Source: Treponema sp. UBA4377 (GTDB lineage Bacteria; Spirochaetota; Spirochaetia; Treponematales; Treponemataceae). Taken from it: a stretch of 64,000 nt of DNA. Shown here piece by piece: positions 23,693 through 32,913 of this stretch. The position numbers and the translations under genes were made by a program. Position 1 is the first letter of the stretch. Each line of letters begins with the position of its first letter. The notes under the pieces were generated by a model, which worked only from the letters and a program-made list of their open reading frames with translations, was not told where the DNA came from and did not search any database. The stretch covers positions 1-64,000 of the forward strand of contig DGRX01000028.1 in assembly GCA_002391235.1 (NCBI GenBank), written 5' to 3'.

Positions 23693-26098
23693 CTACATCA
23701 CAAGAACGATTTCCGTCTTTGCCGTAAGGGCCGACGCGGGAATGAAGTTTCCTTCCATCTTCTTTCCATTAACAGTAAGCTCCTTGCAGCCAGACTGAAC
23801 GTGGCTAGGATTCTTTACCGTGATGCTAAGCTTGCAGCCCCTAAAGTCTTTTTGCGCGGTAAAGCCGTCCCACGAAGAAGGAATCGAAGGCGAAAGCTTA
23901 AGGCCGTCAAGATTCGGCCTCATGCCAAGAATTCCTTCGACGCAGCCGACCATAACGGTCGACGCGGTTCCCGTCAGCCAGTGAACGTGCGAGCGTCCAA
24001 AATGCGGGCTTGCCTTTCCTTCGGTAAACTGGCCGTAGCAATACGGCTCAAGCTTTCTGATTTCCGCCTTGTCGTTTTGCGCGGACGGAGCGTTTTCCAT
24101 AAAGTACTGGAACGCCCTGTCTCCGTGCCCGCGAAGCGCTTCGGCAAGAATGATCCAGCCCTGGGACTGCGAGAAAATTCCTGCGTTTTCCTTGGCGCCT
24201 TGGTTATAGATTACGGCGAGCGCTCCTTCAAAGGCGTGCTTTTGGTAGGGCGGGTCCATCAAGACAAGGCCAAATTCCGTGTTAAGTTTTTTGTTCACGT
24301 TTTCAAGCGCGGCGTCAGCCTGCTCGGCGGAAGCGAGGCCTGAAATGACGGCCCAGCTTTGCGGGTTAAGCCACATGTTGGCTTCGGGATCATTTCGGCT
24401 TCCGATGACTTCGCCTCGCTCGGTAAAGCCGCGGATAAAGCGATCCTCGTTCCAGCAAAGCTTTTGAATCTTTTCGCCAAGCTCCTTTTGCGCCTTGTCA
24501 AGGAAGGCGACATACTCCGCGTCCTTTTTGTTTTGGGCGAACTCGCGCAAAATCGTCATCGCGTAGTAATACTGGAGCGCGACAAAAGAAGACTCGCCGT
24601 TCGCGCCAAGGCGCAGGCAGTCGTTCCAGTCGGCGTAGAGGCCGGCGGGAATTCCGTGCGGTCCAAGATGCTTCATGGAAAAATCGACGGCCCGCTTCAA
24701 GTGCTCGTAAACCGTTCCTTCATCTTTATTTGCAAAGGGAATGACCTCGTCAAGGAAGGCGGCGTTTCCGGATTCCGCGATGTACTTGTAGACAGTCGGA
24801 AAAAGCCAGAGCGCGTCGTCGGCCCTGTAGGCCGGGTGGCCTGTCTCGCGGACGTAAGAGGCGTCGTCGGGCGTGTCCTCGTGGCCAGCGTTGTGCGTGA
24901 ACTTAACGAGCGGAAGGCCGCCGCCGTTGTCAACCTGCGCCGAAAGCATGAAGCGAATTTTTTCGGCGGCCATCTCCGGCTCAAGGTGAATCACGCCCTG
25001 AATGTCCTGAACCGTGTCGCGGTAGCCATATCCGTTCCTCAAGCCGCAGTAAATGTAAGAAGCCGCGCGCGACCAAGTGAAAGTCATAAAGCAGTTGTAG
25101 GCGTTCCAAGTGTTGATCATCGTGTTAAAGTGCTCGTTGGGAGTCTGAACTTGGAAATGCTCAAAGCGGCCGTGCCACTGCTTTACAAGCGCCTCGCATT
25201 CCCTTGCGCAAGTTTTGGACACGTCAGCGTAGCCTGAAAGAATTTTTTGGACCGCGTCGTTTTGCTGCATCGTAAGGATAAAGGCGATTTCCTTTGTCTC
25301 GCCGGCTTCAAGCTCGATCACAGTGGACAAGGCGCCGCAAGAGTTTTCGTTGTAGCTTGCGATGTTTCCAAGGTCGCCGGACAAAACGCCGACGGGGTCC
25401 TTGTAGCTGTGGTAAAGGCCAAGGAATTCCTCTTTGTCGCCGCACCAAGAGGAGACTTTTGAGCCGACAAGCGCGAAGGCTCTTTCGGTCGCGGTCTTGT
25501 GGTCAACCTCGTACGGAAGGCCTTCAAGGTTTCCGTGAACGGTGTGGACGACTCTGTTGTCAACAAATTTCGTGCGCCCGATGTAAAGCGAGTACTGCAA
25601 GTTCACTTGATCCATTTCGTAATTGCTGTTGTTGGTGAACTCGGCAAAGCCTGTCACAGTGAGGCTTCTCTTTTTTCCAGATTTGTTTGTGAGCTTTAAA
25701 TTCCAAACTTCATGCTCAGAGTCAAGAGGAACGTAGTAAAGCGCTTCAGAATGGATTCCCGAATAGTCCGCCAAGATTTTTGTGTAGGCCGTTCCGTGGC
25801 GGCATTCGCTTTTGTATTCGCTCAGGTCTTTTCCGACAGGCTGCCACGACGCGGACCAATAATCTTTTGTGTCGTTGTCCCTGATGTAAATGTACCTTCC
25901 GGGCTGGTCAAAGTTGTTGAACACATAGCGCAAGATTCTTCCGTTGGCGCCGGACTTGGCAAAGCTGTAGCCGCCAGCGTTGTTGGAAATAAGCGCCCCG
26001 TAAAGCGGCGAGCCCAAATAGTTTACCCAAGGTCGAGGAGTCGCGGGATTTGTAATCACATACTCTCTTTTTTCGTCGTCAAAATAACCGTATTTCAC
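23693..26098 (-). CDS. GH94 disaccharide phosphorylase (cellobiose or chitobiose type)
   Basis: This 801-residue phosphorylase splits a beta-disaccharide with phosphate to a sugar 1-phosphate plus a free sugar. It begins MKYGYFDDEKREYVI, the GH94 start. It has NAYNCFMTFTWSRAAS, GYGYRDTVQDIQG, and the catalytic acid Asp in GLYADWNDCLRLG. HFGRSHVHWLTGTAS and WDGFTAQKDFRG are near the end. From memory, length and several segments resemble diacetylchitobiose phosphorylases as much as cellobiose phosphorylases, so the substrate is left open. The start is GTG at 26098, set by AAGGAG. No signal peptide, hence cytoplasmic. Confidence 0.9.
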   Translation of the reverse strand: MKYGYFDDEKREYVITNPATPRPWVNYLGSPLYGALISNNAGGYSFAKSGANGRILRYVFNNFDQPGRYIYIRDNDTKDYWSASWQPVGKDLSEYKSECRHGTAYTKILADYSGIHSEALYYVPLDSEHEVWNLKLTNKSGKKRSLTVTGFAEFTNNSNYEMDQVNLQYSLYIGRTKFVDNRVVHTVHGNLEGLPYEVDHKTATERAFALVGSKVSSWCGDKEEFLGLYHSYKDPVGVLSGDLGNIASYNENSCGALSTVIELEAGETKEIAFILTMQQNDAVQKILSGYADVSKTCARECEALVKQWHGRFEHFQVQTPNEHFNTMINTWNAYNCFMTFTWSRAASYIYCGLRNGYGYRDTVQDIQGVIHLEPEMAAEKIRFMLSAQVDNGGGLPLVKFTHNAGHEDTPDDASYVRETGHPAYRADDALWLFPTVYKYIAESGNAAFLDEVIPFANKDEGTVYEHLKRAVDFSMKHLGPHGIPAGLYADWNDCLRLGANGESSFVALQYYYAMTILREFAQNKKDAEYVAFLDKAQKELGEKIQKLCWNEDRFIRGFTERGEVIGSRNDPEANMWLNPQSWAVISGLASAEQADAALENVNKKLNTEFGLVLMDPPYQKHAFEGALAVIYNQGAKENAGIFSQSQGWIILAEALRGHGDRAFQYFMENAPSAQNDKAEIRKLEPYCYGQFTEGKASPHFGRSHVHWLTGTASTVMVGCVEGILGMRPNLDGLKLSPSIPSSWDGFTAQKDFRGCKLSITVKNPSHVQSGCKELTVNGKKMEGNFIPASALTAKTEIVLVM

Positions 26099-26177
26099 TT
26101 TTCGCTCCTTTGCTGAAAATTATACTAAACATTCCCCTTTTAGTCACTAGTTGAAAAAATGGCTCAAGCCCATTAAA

Positions 26178-26846
26178 ATGCAAGGCATGAAATTTTCCTT
26201 CAATCAATTTATCGTTCCAAACTTCGCAAAGCGGCTGGCCTTTATGCTGCCCGCGGTAATATTGATGGGCGTTTTTGTTTCGGTCTTGGTAGAAATCGGC
26301 TGGGGAACCGATCCGGCGAGCTTTATGAATTTGAACATCGCCGCGGCGCTGGGCTGGGGCCTAGGCAACACGCAAGTCCTTGTCTACGGAATCATGCTAA
26401 TTTTCACTTTCGCATTCGGAGCGCAAATGATAGGCTTCGGCACTTTGGCCAACATGTTTTTGATTGGCTACGTCGTGGACTTTTGCCGCTGGCTTTGGCG
26501 GAACATAGGCTTCGCGCAATTCATTCAAGAGGGAACCTTCGCCGCGCGCCTCGCGATATTTTCAGTCTGCCTCTTGCTCTTTGTGGCCGTCGCAGCGATT
26601 TACATGAACGCGTGCATGGGCGTGGCCCCCTACGACGCGACGCCAGTCATCATTAGCGGCTGGATTCCAAAGATTCCCTTTTTTGTCGTAAGAATAATTT
26701 TTGACTTGTCTGCTGTTTTGGCCGGCGTCATCGCGGGAAGCCTTTGCGGCGGCATCCAAGGTTCCGTCGTCGGCTCTATCGCCATGTCGCTTTTGCTGGG
26801 CCCGGCGATTTCCATTGTCGGTAAGCCGATGGAAAGGCTGCTGTAG
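26178..26846 (+). CDS. YczE/YyaS-family membrane protein
   Basis: This protein of about 222 residues has five or six hydrophobic segments, with the family-like PAVILMGVFVSVLVEIGWGTDPA near the start and NACMGVAPYDATPVII later. YczE-type proteins have no established transport substrate. The start is uncertain: ATG codons at 26178 and 26187 and a TTG at 26151 are in frame, and none has a clear ribosome site. It is divergent from the GH94 gene. Confidence 0.75.
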   Translation: MQGMKFSFNQFIVPNFAKRLAFMLPAVILMGVFVSVLVEIGWGTDPASFMNLNIAAALGWGLGNTQVLVYGIMLIFTFAFGAQMIGFGTLANMFLIGYVVDFCRWLWRNIGFAQFIQEGTFAARLAIFSVCLLLFVAVAAIYMNACMGVAPYDATPVIISGWIPKIPFFVVRIIFDLSAVLAGVIAGSLCGGIQGSVVGSIAMSLLLGPAISIVGKPMERLL

Positions 26847-26956
26847 GAAGGAACGGCGGGGCGCCCAAAAACAAACGTATAGCCTTTAATTAAAAATCGC
26901 GTAAAAAATTTTTCATTTTTTTAAAATTTTCGCTAAATTTTTGAATAAAATTTATA

Positions 26957-26982
26957 CCTTATAGTAAAGAAAAACTATAAGG
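26957..26982 (+). promoter_or_regulatory. Hairpin that would sequester the ribosome site of the second rpn-like gene
   Basis: A perfect 9-bp inverted repeat, CCTTATAGT (26957-26965) and ACTATAAGG (26974-26982), has an 8-base A-rich loop. The right arm includes the first bases of the AAGGAG ribosome site, 10 bases before the ATG. Confidence 0.65.
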
Positions 26983-26992
26983 AGATTTCGCA

Positions 26993-27883
26993 ATGAACGA
27001 AACGCAGAACGCTATTGAAGGCCAACCGCAGCCCAAGTACCGCGACAGACTCTTCATCGCTATTTTTGGAAAGGACAACGAACGCAGCAAACGCTGGCGG
27101 CTGGACTTGTACAACGTCCTGAACGGCACAAATTACACAGACCCAAACGCGCTTGAACTGAACACAATCGAAAACGTTATTTACATTAAAATGTATAATG
27201 ACGTGTCGTTTTTGGTTGACGGTCAAATGACGCTTTACGAGCAACAAAGCGAAACCAACTCAAACATGCCGCTTCGAGGATTGTTCTACTTTGCTCAGCT
27301 TTACCATAAGCACATTGCGAAAAAGAACTTGAATTTGCACCAGTCGTCGCTCATAAAAATTCCAAATCCCCGCTTCATCGTCTTTTACAACGGAGACACA
27401 AAAAGAGCGGAACGCTACAAACTACGCCTGTCGGACGCTTTTGAAATAAAAGATGAAAGCGGCGACTTTGAGTGGACGGCGGACGTGATAAACATCAACC
27501 AAGGAGCCAACGAAAGTCTTGTCAAAAAATGCAAGTCGCTGTATGATTACGTCAGGCTTGTCGGTCGAATTTCAGACAACAAAAAGAACGGCATGGAAAT
27601 CGGGCAAGCCGTGCGAGAAGCCGTTGATTGGGCAATCAAAGAAAAGTTCTTGGAAGGCTTAGTCCACGAGCAAAAAGAGGAGATAATCGCAATGTGTTTG
27701 ACGGAATTTGACGAGGAAAGCGCGATTCGCGGCTGGCGCGAAGACGGACGCCAAGAAAAAGCCGTGGAAAACGCGGTTACGCTTGTGCATAAATACAATG
27801 CATCTCCAGAAACTGCCGCCAACGACATGGGCGCCCCCTTGGACTTGGTTCTTGAAGCTCTAAAAGAAAACGCCCCGGCGTAA
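26993..27883 (+). CDS. Rpn-family PD-(D/E)XK nuclease / putative transposase
   Basis: This 296-residue protein starts PKYRDRLFIAIFGKD. It has the nuclease-like core DVSFLVDGQMTLYEQQSETN (Asp then Glu-x-Gln), MPLRGLFYFAQLY, and PNPRFIVFYNG, typical of the second Rpn subtype frequent in treponemes. The C-terminal part is helical (GWREDGRQEKAVENAV). It is preceded by a hairpin covering its ribosome site. It is not closely similar to the 20654 gene but shares leader sequence with it. Confidence 0.82.
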   Translation: MNETQNAIEGQPQPKYRDRLFIAIFGKDNERSKRWRLDLYNVLNGTNYTDPNALELNTIENVIYIKMYNDVSFLVDGQMTLYEQQSETNSNMPLRGLFYFAQLYHKHIAKKNLNLHQSSLIKIPNPRFIVFYNGDTKRAERYKLRLSDAFEIKDESGDFEWTADVININQGANESLVKKCKSLYDYVRLVGRISDNKKNGMEIGQAVREAVDWAIKEKFLEGLVHEQKEEIIAMCLTEFDEESAIRGWREDGRQEKAVENAVTLVHKYNASPETAANDMGAPLDLVLEALKENAPA

Positions 27884-27887
27884 GTTC

Positions 27888-27916
27888 TTGCGCAAACGCC
27901 ACTTTTCATCTATAAT
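27888..27916 (+). promoter_or_regulatory. Promoter of ychF
   Basis: TTGCGC at 27888-27893 and TATAAT at 27911-27916 with a 17-base spacer, 29 bases before the ychF start. Confidence 0.75.
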
Positions 27917-27945
27917 AATCCATCATTTTTTTATAAGGAACTGCT

Positions 27946-29076
27946 ATGTCTTTGGAATGTGGTATCGTTGGACTTCCGAACGTTGGAAAGTCCACTATTT
28001 TTTCGGCGCTGACTGCCGCTCCCGCCGCGGCGGAAAACTTTCCCTTTTGCACAATCGACCCAAACATCGGAATCGTAGACTTGCCCGACGAGCGCTTGGA
28101 CTTTATCGCGAGCGTTTTCCAGCCCAAAAAGAAAACTCCGGCCACCGTAAAATTCGTTGACATCGCCGGCCTCATAAAAGGAGCCAGCCAGGGCGAAGGC
28201 CTTGGAAACCAGTTCCTGGCCAACATCCGCGAGACAAGCGTAATCGCGCACGTAGTCCGCTGCTTTGACGACCCCGACATCATGCACGTCCGCGACGACG
28301 CCAAGGTTGAGGCGGCCGTCGATCCCGAAAGCGACATACTCACAATCAACATGGAATTGGCCTTGGCCGACTTGGACACAATCGCCAAGCGCCAGGAAAA
28401 AGTCACCAAGTCAATCCGCGCCCTCGGAAAAGAGGAAGAAAAAAAACTCGCGCCCTGGACTAGCGGCGTGGCGAAAATCAAGCCCCTCTTGCAGAACGGA
28501 ACTCCGGCCCGCGTCGCCGACCTTACCGACGACGAAAAGCTGGCCCTCTACGACATGCACCTTTTGACGTTAAAGCCCACGCTTTATGTTTGCAACGTTG
28601 ACGAAGACTCAATCGCCGCCGGAACAAACAAGTACGTCGAAGTCGTAAAGAAAATCGCGGCCGACGAAGGAAGCCAAGTCGTCGTGATTTGCGGAAAGTT
28701 TGAAGCCGAGCTTAGCGACATAAAGGAAGAAGCCGACCGCAAGGAATTCATGGACGCCGTCGGCCTCAAGGAATCGGGCCTCAACGTTTTGGCGCGCCAG
28801 ACCTACAAGCTTATGGGCTTGGCCACCTTCTTTACCGGCGGCCCCGACGAATGCCGCGCCTGGACGATTCACGCGGGCGACACCGCTCCCAAGGCAGCCG
28901 GCGTAATCCACACCGACTTTGAAAAAGGCTTCATCAAGGCCGAGGCCTACACGATTGACGACCTCCGCCAATACGGAACCGAAGCGAAAATCAAGGAAGC
29001 CGGAAAATACCGTCAGGAAGGAAAAGACTACATCGTAAAGGACGGTGACGTTTTGTTCTTTAAGTTCAATGTTTAA
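27946..29076 (+). CDS. ychF: Redox-responsive ATPase YchF (Obg-family)
   Basis: This 376-residue ribosome-associated P-loop ATPase has the Walker A GLPNVGKSTIF, switch residues in FPFCTIDPN, Walker B FVDIAGLIKGAS, and the NxxE motif (CNVDE) in place of NKxD, which explains its ATP preference. The C-terminal TGS domain ends in DYIVKDGDVLFFKFNV. The gene is complete and of normal length. A small helical-protein gene and a NUDIX gene follow closely. Confidence 0.97.
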   Translation: MSLECGIVGLPNVGKSTIFSALTAAPAAAENFPFCTIDPNIGIVDLPDERLDFIASVFQPKKKTPATVKFVDIAGLIKGASQGEGLGNQFLANIRETSVIAHVVRCFDDPDIMHVRDDAKVEAAVDPESDILTINMELALADLDTIAKRQEKVTKSIRALGKEEEKKLAPWTSGVAKIKPLLQNGTPARVADLTDDEKLALYDMHLLTLKPTLYVCNVDEDSIAAGTNKYVEVVKKIAADEGSQVVVICGKFEAELSDIKEEADRKEFMDAVGLKESGLNVLARQTYKLMGLATFFTGGPDECRAWTIHAGDTAPKAAGVIHTDFEKGFIKAEAYTIDDLRQYGTEAKIKEAGKYRQEGKDYIVKDGDVLFFKFNV

Positions 29077-29101
29077 GCAGAACGGAACGCGGGCGCAAAA
29101 A

Positions 29102-29497
29102 ATGGCGGAATCGTTTTTTAAAAAATTCTTGAACAAAATCAAAGCCTCCAAAAGCTCCTCGCCCGAAAGCCTTAAGGCCGCCGAGGAGTCCATGCTGAAC
29201 ATAATCAACGCCTTTGGAGCGCTTGACCAAAAGGCCAAGAACTTGGAGGAAAAATTTCCAGAGCAGGAAAAATTGATCCACCAATATTTTTCCGACGCAA
29301 AAAAAATCGAGCCAAGCGTTTCAGTGCGCGCGGGAAAATTCGAGCAAGCCTTGCAGCAGCAAATAACAAAGGCCAGCTCTTGCATCGACAAAATTTTAGT
29401 TGACGGAGACGAGCGCAAATTGGACGAGGAATTAAAATTGCTTGGCCGATACGTGCGCGTTCGGACAAACGCCGATTCGGAAGATGGCGATGAGTAA
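29102..29497 (+). CDS. Small alpha-helical protein of unknown function
   Basis: This lysine/glutamate-rich protein of about 131 residues is predicted to be all-helical with coiled-coil character (LDQKAKNLEEKFPEQEKLIHQ). The start may instead be the ATG at 29069, which overlaps the ychF stop; neither has a strong ribosome site. It overlaps the NUDIX gene start by about 14 bases, indicating an operon. No family recognised. Confidence 0.65.
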   Translation: MAESFFKKFLNKIKASKSSSPESLKAAEESMLNIINAFGALDQKAKNLEEKFPEQEKLIHQYFSDAKKIEPSVSVRAGKFEQALQQQITKASSCIDKILVDGDERKLDEELKLLGRYVRVRTNADSEDGDE

Positions 29498-30056
29498 CGA
29501 CTTTGCGCTTTGCCCGGAATGTGGCTCAAAAAAAATCCAGTTCGTTCAAAATAAAAAATGGACTTGCCCTGACTGCGGCTTTGACCTTTACTGCAACGTC
29601 GCCGCCGCCGTCGGCCTTATAATTTGCTCGCCTGGCAACAGCGTTTTGTTTGAGACGCGCGCAAAGGAACCGCGCAAAGGATTTTTGGCCCTGCCCGGCG
29701 GCTTTTGCAACCCCGACGAATCGGCGGAATCGGCGGCCAAGCGCGAATGCTTTGAGGAAATCGGCTTCAATGTCGACGGCGCGCGGATAAAATATCTGGC
29801 AAGCTTTCCAAACACTTACCCTTACAAAAATTTTGTTTACAAGACCTGCGACTTGTTCTTTGAGGCGCGCCTTTCGCAAGAAGAAGCGGACGGACTTCTT
29901 CAAAGCTTGGCCGCCGACGCAAAGGAAGTGAGCGGCGTGGAAATGCGCAAGGTTCAAAGCCAGGCGGACATCGACAGTTTGCCGCTGGCCTTTGACTCGG
30001 CAAAAAAAGCGCTAAAAGTTTGGATTGACCAAAACGCCGCCGCAAAAATCGGTTGA
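29484..30056 (+). CDS. NUDIX hydrolase with N-terminal zinc ribbon
   Basis: This protein of about 190 residues has an N-terminal CPECG...CPDCG zinc ribbon (as in NADH pyrophosphatase-like and ADP-ribose-type NUDIX proteins). The NUDIX box is GGFCNPDESAESAAKRE followed by CFEEIG, with catalytic RE and EE intact. The likely substrate is a nucleoside diphosphate derivative. Start either at ATG 29484 or 29490; both overlap the preceding gene. Confidence 0.88.
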   Translation: MAMSNDFALCPECGSKKIQFVQNKKWTCPDCGFDLYCNVAAAVGLIICSPGNSVLFETRAKEPRKGFLALPGGFCNPDESAESAAKRECFEEIGFNVDGARIKYLASFPNTYPYKNFVYKTCDLFFEARLSQEEADGLLQSLAADAKEVSGVEMRKVQSQADIDSLPLAFDSAKKALKVWIDQNAAAKIG

Positions 30057-30103
30057 AAGACCAAAACTTCGGGCGGAATGCTATATCATAAGGAGGACTA
30101 AAA

Positions 30104-30589
30104 ATGGAAACAAAAACAATCGTTCAATTGGCTTGCCTCGCGGCTACGACGGCCTTTTATTCAATCATGCTCTTCACGCAAAAAGCGCGCCGCGCGAAGG
30201 TTTTAGAAAAAGCCGGCGACTGCCTTTACGAGCTTACAAAGCCCGCCAAGTCCAAGACTATGACGACGCTTTTTGCAATCCCTTGCGTGTTGGCCTTTGC
30301 CTTTTTGGTTGACTACGGAGCCTACTTTTTTATTTTGGTTTGCGCGATTTGTGCTCTGGCCGTTTTCATCGTTTGCAAGGAAGACGCTTGTTCCGTCAAC
30401 ACCGGCATTTACAAAAACGCGCTGATTGCCGGCGGTTCCTACATCGAATGGAGCAAAATCAAGGAAGTGAAGGAAAGCCAGTATTTGGAAATCGTCCTTG
30501 TCGACGGAAAGAAACTCACAATCCAAACTGCGGGAGAAGAAGAAAACGCGCAAGTATTAAAGGCACTTGACAAGGCGCGCGCAAACTGA
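30104..30589 (+). CDS. Membrane protein of unknown function
   Basis: This 161-residue protein has one hydrophobic segment at the N terminus, two more near residues 50-90, and a C-terminal soluble domain that looks like a small PH-like beta domain (GGSYIEWSKIKEVKES...). Preceded by AAGGAGG. Its end overlaps the tRNA-Cys promoter. No function assigned. Confidence 0.65.
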   Translation: METKTIVQLACLAATTAFYSIMLFTQKARRAKVLEKAGDCLYELTKPAKSKTMTTLFAIPCVLAFAFLVDYGAYFFILVCAICALAVFIVCKEDACSVNTGIYKNALIAGGSYIEWSKIKEVKESQYLEIVLVDGKKLTIQTAGEEENAQVLKALDKARAN

Positions 30590-30595
30590 TATAGT
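30567..30595 (+). promoter_or_regulatory. Promoter of tRNA-Cys
   Basis: TTGACA (30567-30572), 17 bases, TATAGT (30590-30595), ending 13 bases before the tRNA. Confidence 0.88.
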
Positions 30596-30608
30596 GCAAG
30601 AACATTAT

Positions 30609-30680
30609 GGAGTCTTACCCAAGTGGTAAGGGGCAGGTCTGCAAAACCTCTATGCAGCGGTTCGATTCCGCTAGACTCCT
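30609..30680 (+). tRNA. tRNA-Cys (GCA anticodon)
   Basis: The acceptor stem GGAGTCT pairs perfectly with AGACTCC. The anticodon loop reads CTGCAAA (anticodon GCA) on an AGGT/ACCT stem. The T arm is GCGGTTCGATTCCGC. CCA is not encoded. Confidence 0.95.
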
Positions 30681-30682
30681 TT

Positions 30683-30710
30683 AAGGTCTGCTCTCGGGCA
30701 GACCTTTTTT
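30683..30710 (+). terminator. Terminator of tRNA-Cys
   Basis: Perfect 9-bp stem AAGGTCTGC / GCAGACCTT with a 6-base loop, followed by a T run. Confidence 0.92.
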
Positions 30711-30750
30711 GTCGGAGCGTCTTGGCAAAGCCGGCTCCGTTTTAAATATA

Positions 30751-30780
30751 GAGGCTGTCCGCAAGGGCGGCCTCGTTTTT
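30751..30780. terminator. Second hairpin near the end of the glycan operon
   Basis: GAGGC...GCCTC arms with an inner partly paired GTCC/GGGC and a T run; it may stop read-through from either side, including the leftward glycan operon. Confidence 0.55.
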
Positions 30781-30802
30781 AAAAAAGCTAATTGCGAAAG
30801 AA

Positions 30803-32485
30803 CTAGATTTTTATATACACATCTCCATTATCAAACTCTGTTTTCTTATAATTATCTTGAAGCAAATCTGCTATAAAGCGAAAATCAATATCAGCATTAA
30901 GATATGTCTTAAAATTTTCAGGAACAACAACACAATCTGGAGGATTGTGCATAACACTTTGCAAAAATTCCTGCATATACGTGGATCTTATCTTTAAAAT
31001 TGGCAATTGATAAAAAAATCTTTCTTTCGTATAGCGCTCAGAAATAATATAAACCCTCATATTATAACCAAGCATAAGCACATCGGCATCTGACTTTGTA
31101 TTCTCTTGCACAAATGTCAACATCGATTCTTTTCCATTAGTTGGAATACATAGTGGCATTAACAAAACAATCGTCACCATTATTAGTTGAACTAGATATT
31201 TAAGTATAAACGCTTTTTTGTCTGACAAATATAAAACATATTGTTTTATAATCTCTAAACATTTTCCTATTGGGAGAGCAAAAAAAGGAAGGAGAATTAT
31301 CCCATAATGATGAAATTTTCGTCCCGACACAACAACAAAAAATAGGGTCACAAAAAAGCCAATAAAATTTACAAGATGAATTTTTTTTCTTGAATTCCTT
31401 AAAAAATCAAGAATCAAACACATAAACGGAACCAAGAGCAATTGTATAAACCATTTTGCTGCAATAAGATTTGACTTTATGCCGTTTTGTTCTGAAGTAT
31501 ATTTAAAGTTAAACAATATATAAGCATCCCACATATCTGAAAAACTTTTTGTAAAATGCAAATAAAGCAAGGCAGGAACAAATGCAATAATCACTCCAAT
31601 CAGAAAAGCAACAGCCATTTTTATGAGTAAAATAAATCTTTTTTTTGCACATAAGCTGACAAGGAAATACAAAACATAAAAGATCCATATGCCAACCATA
31701 TTCACTCGTAAAAGAATTACTACACCAAAAGCAATTCCTGTAATTAAAAACTCAACAAAGTTGAATTCTTTTTTATCCAACCATTTAAAATAAACATAAT
31801 TCGAATAGGCGATGCAAGGGAAAGCAAATTCCTCGACAAAATTTCCGCCATCATACACATTCACCCCTGCAAACCAAACAATACAAACGACAGTAAGAAA
31901 TTGCACACACATATCGTTTGTCGCAAACTCAGTTAACTTAAAAATGCATAAAGAAGCGACAAAAAGATTTATCAATTCAAGAAGATACACCCCCTTAGTT
32001 CCACTAAAAAAAGTTGCTATATATTCAAGAAAATATAAATACAGTCCTTTATGATCAAACATATCTTTATATGGAATTTTTCCTCTATGCATACCACGGC
32101 CAATATAAATAAATGCAGATGAATCAGCCCCCAACTCCTGACTTCCAAGAGGAAAAAGATAAAACAAACTACTTGCAGAAAAAGCAATTAGCAGCAACAC
32201 TAAGAAAACAAATGCATAAGAAAATCTTGAACTACCAAAATGGTAAGTTTTGCTTGAAACCTTAAACAACTTAAATGACGTATAAATTCCAAGCAAACAA
32301 AAAATAAAACTTAGTCTAAACATTCTCAATTTCCAGGCATATGGGAAATTTAGAGCTCTTCCTAATATTTTTCCACCGAACAATAAAAGTACGTTTTGAA
32401 CAACCGGTGTACATAGAAAAACCGATAATGCGAAATACAAAATAGCTACAAAGAATGAAAAATTATCTTTTCTTTCTCTTATCAT
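30803..32485 (-). CDS. Polytopic glycosyltransferase-like membrane protein (GT39/PMT type)
   Basis: This 560-residue protein has around twelve hydrophobic segments. An early extracytoplasmic loop, DSSAFIYIGRGMHRGKIPYK followed by DMFDHKG, is the acidic pattern of lipid-phosphate-sugar-dependent glycosyltransferases of the GT-C fold. A soluble C-terminal domain of about 100 residues follows. Last gene of a leftward operon with GtrA, GT2 and glf. AT-richer than the core genes. Probable role: adding a sugar to a surface glycan or lipid. Confidence 0.72.
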   Translation of the reverse strand: MIRERKDNFSFFVAILYFALSVFLCTPVVQNVLLLFGGKILGRALNFPYAWKLRMFRLSFIFCLLGIYTSFKLFKVSSKTYHFGSSRFSYAFVFLVLLLIAFSASSLFYLFPLGSQELGADSSAFIYIGRGMHRGKIPYKDMFDHKGLYLYFLEYIATFFSGTKGVYLLELINLFVASLCIFKLTEFATNDMCVQFLTVVCIVWFAGVNVYDGGNFVEEFAFPCIAYSNYVYFKWLDKKEFNFVEFLITGIAFGVVILLRVNMVGIWIFYVLYFLVSLCAKKRFILLIKMAVAFLIGVIIAFVPALLYLHFTKSFSDMWDAYILFNFKYTSEQNGIKSNLIAAKWFIQLLLVPFMCLILDFLRNSRKKIHLVNFIGFFVTLFFVVVSGRKFHHYGIILLPFFALPIGKCLEIIKQYVLYLSDKKAFILKYLVQLIMVTIVLLMPLCIPTNGKESMLTFVQENTKSDADVLMLGYNMRVYIISERYTKERFFYQLPILKIRSTYMQEFLQSVMHNPPDCVVVPENFKTYLNADIDFRFIADLLQDNYKKTEFDNGDVYIKI

Positions 32486-32496
32486 CTTTATTTCTC

Positions 32497-32913
32497 CTAT
32501 TTTTCTTTCTTAACAAAAATCACAAGTTTGCTTGCAACATAATTCAGCACAATCACAATGACATTACTTATCAGCTTCCATGCCATGGCATTCCATTGCA
32601 TTTTGTCAACCGCAAACCACATAATTCCAACATCAAGAACTCCTATGGCAATGCGGCAAACAAGAAATTTTATTAACTCAGGAATTACAACGGTAAAAGC
32701 CCAAGATTTGCTGTCAAACACCCAAAGTTTATTTGTAACGTACGCAAACAAGACCGCAAGAAGCCACGCTATCAATGTCGAAGGAACATTCGGAACGCCA
32801 AGCGCAACATAGAACAAATGGTAGCTCAAAAGATTCACAAGCGTGGTGCAAACTCCGAAAAAAGCGTAAGCAATGAAACTCTTGTATCTTTTGAGCAATT
32901 CTATTGCTGTCAT
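32497..32913 (-). CDS. GtrA-family membrane protein
   Basis: This 138-residue protein has four hydrophobic segments and the GtrA pattern (YVTNKLWVFDSK, NYVASKLVIF). It overlaps the GT2 gene stop/start in an ATGA at 32910-32913. With the adjacent GT2 it forms the classical GtrA/GtrB-like pair that makes and flips an undecaprenyl-phosphate sugar. Confidence 0.88.
   Translation of the reverse strand: MTAIELLKRYKSFIAYAFFGVCTTLVNLLSYHLFYVALGVPNVPSTLIAWLLAVLFAYVTNKLWVFDSKSWAFTVVIPELIKFLVCRIAIGVLDVGIMWFAVDKMQWNAMAWKLISNVIVIVLNYVASKLVIFVKKEK

Noticed and set aside
24359..25237. Plus-strand frame of 292 codons opposite the GH94 gene
   Set aside because: Antisense to conserved phosphorylase motifs; no independent evidence.
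28609..29529. Minus-strand frame of 306 codons
   Set aside because: Lies opposite ychF and the small helical gene; composition is that of a shadow frame.
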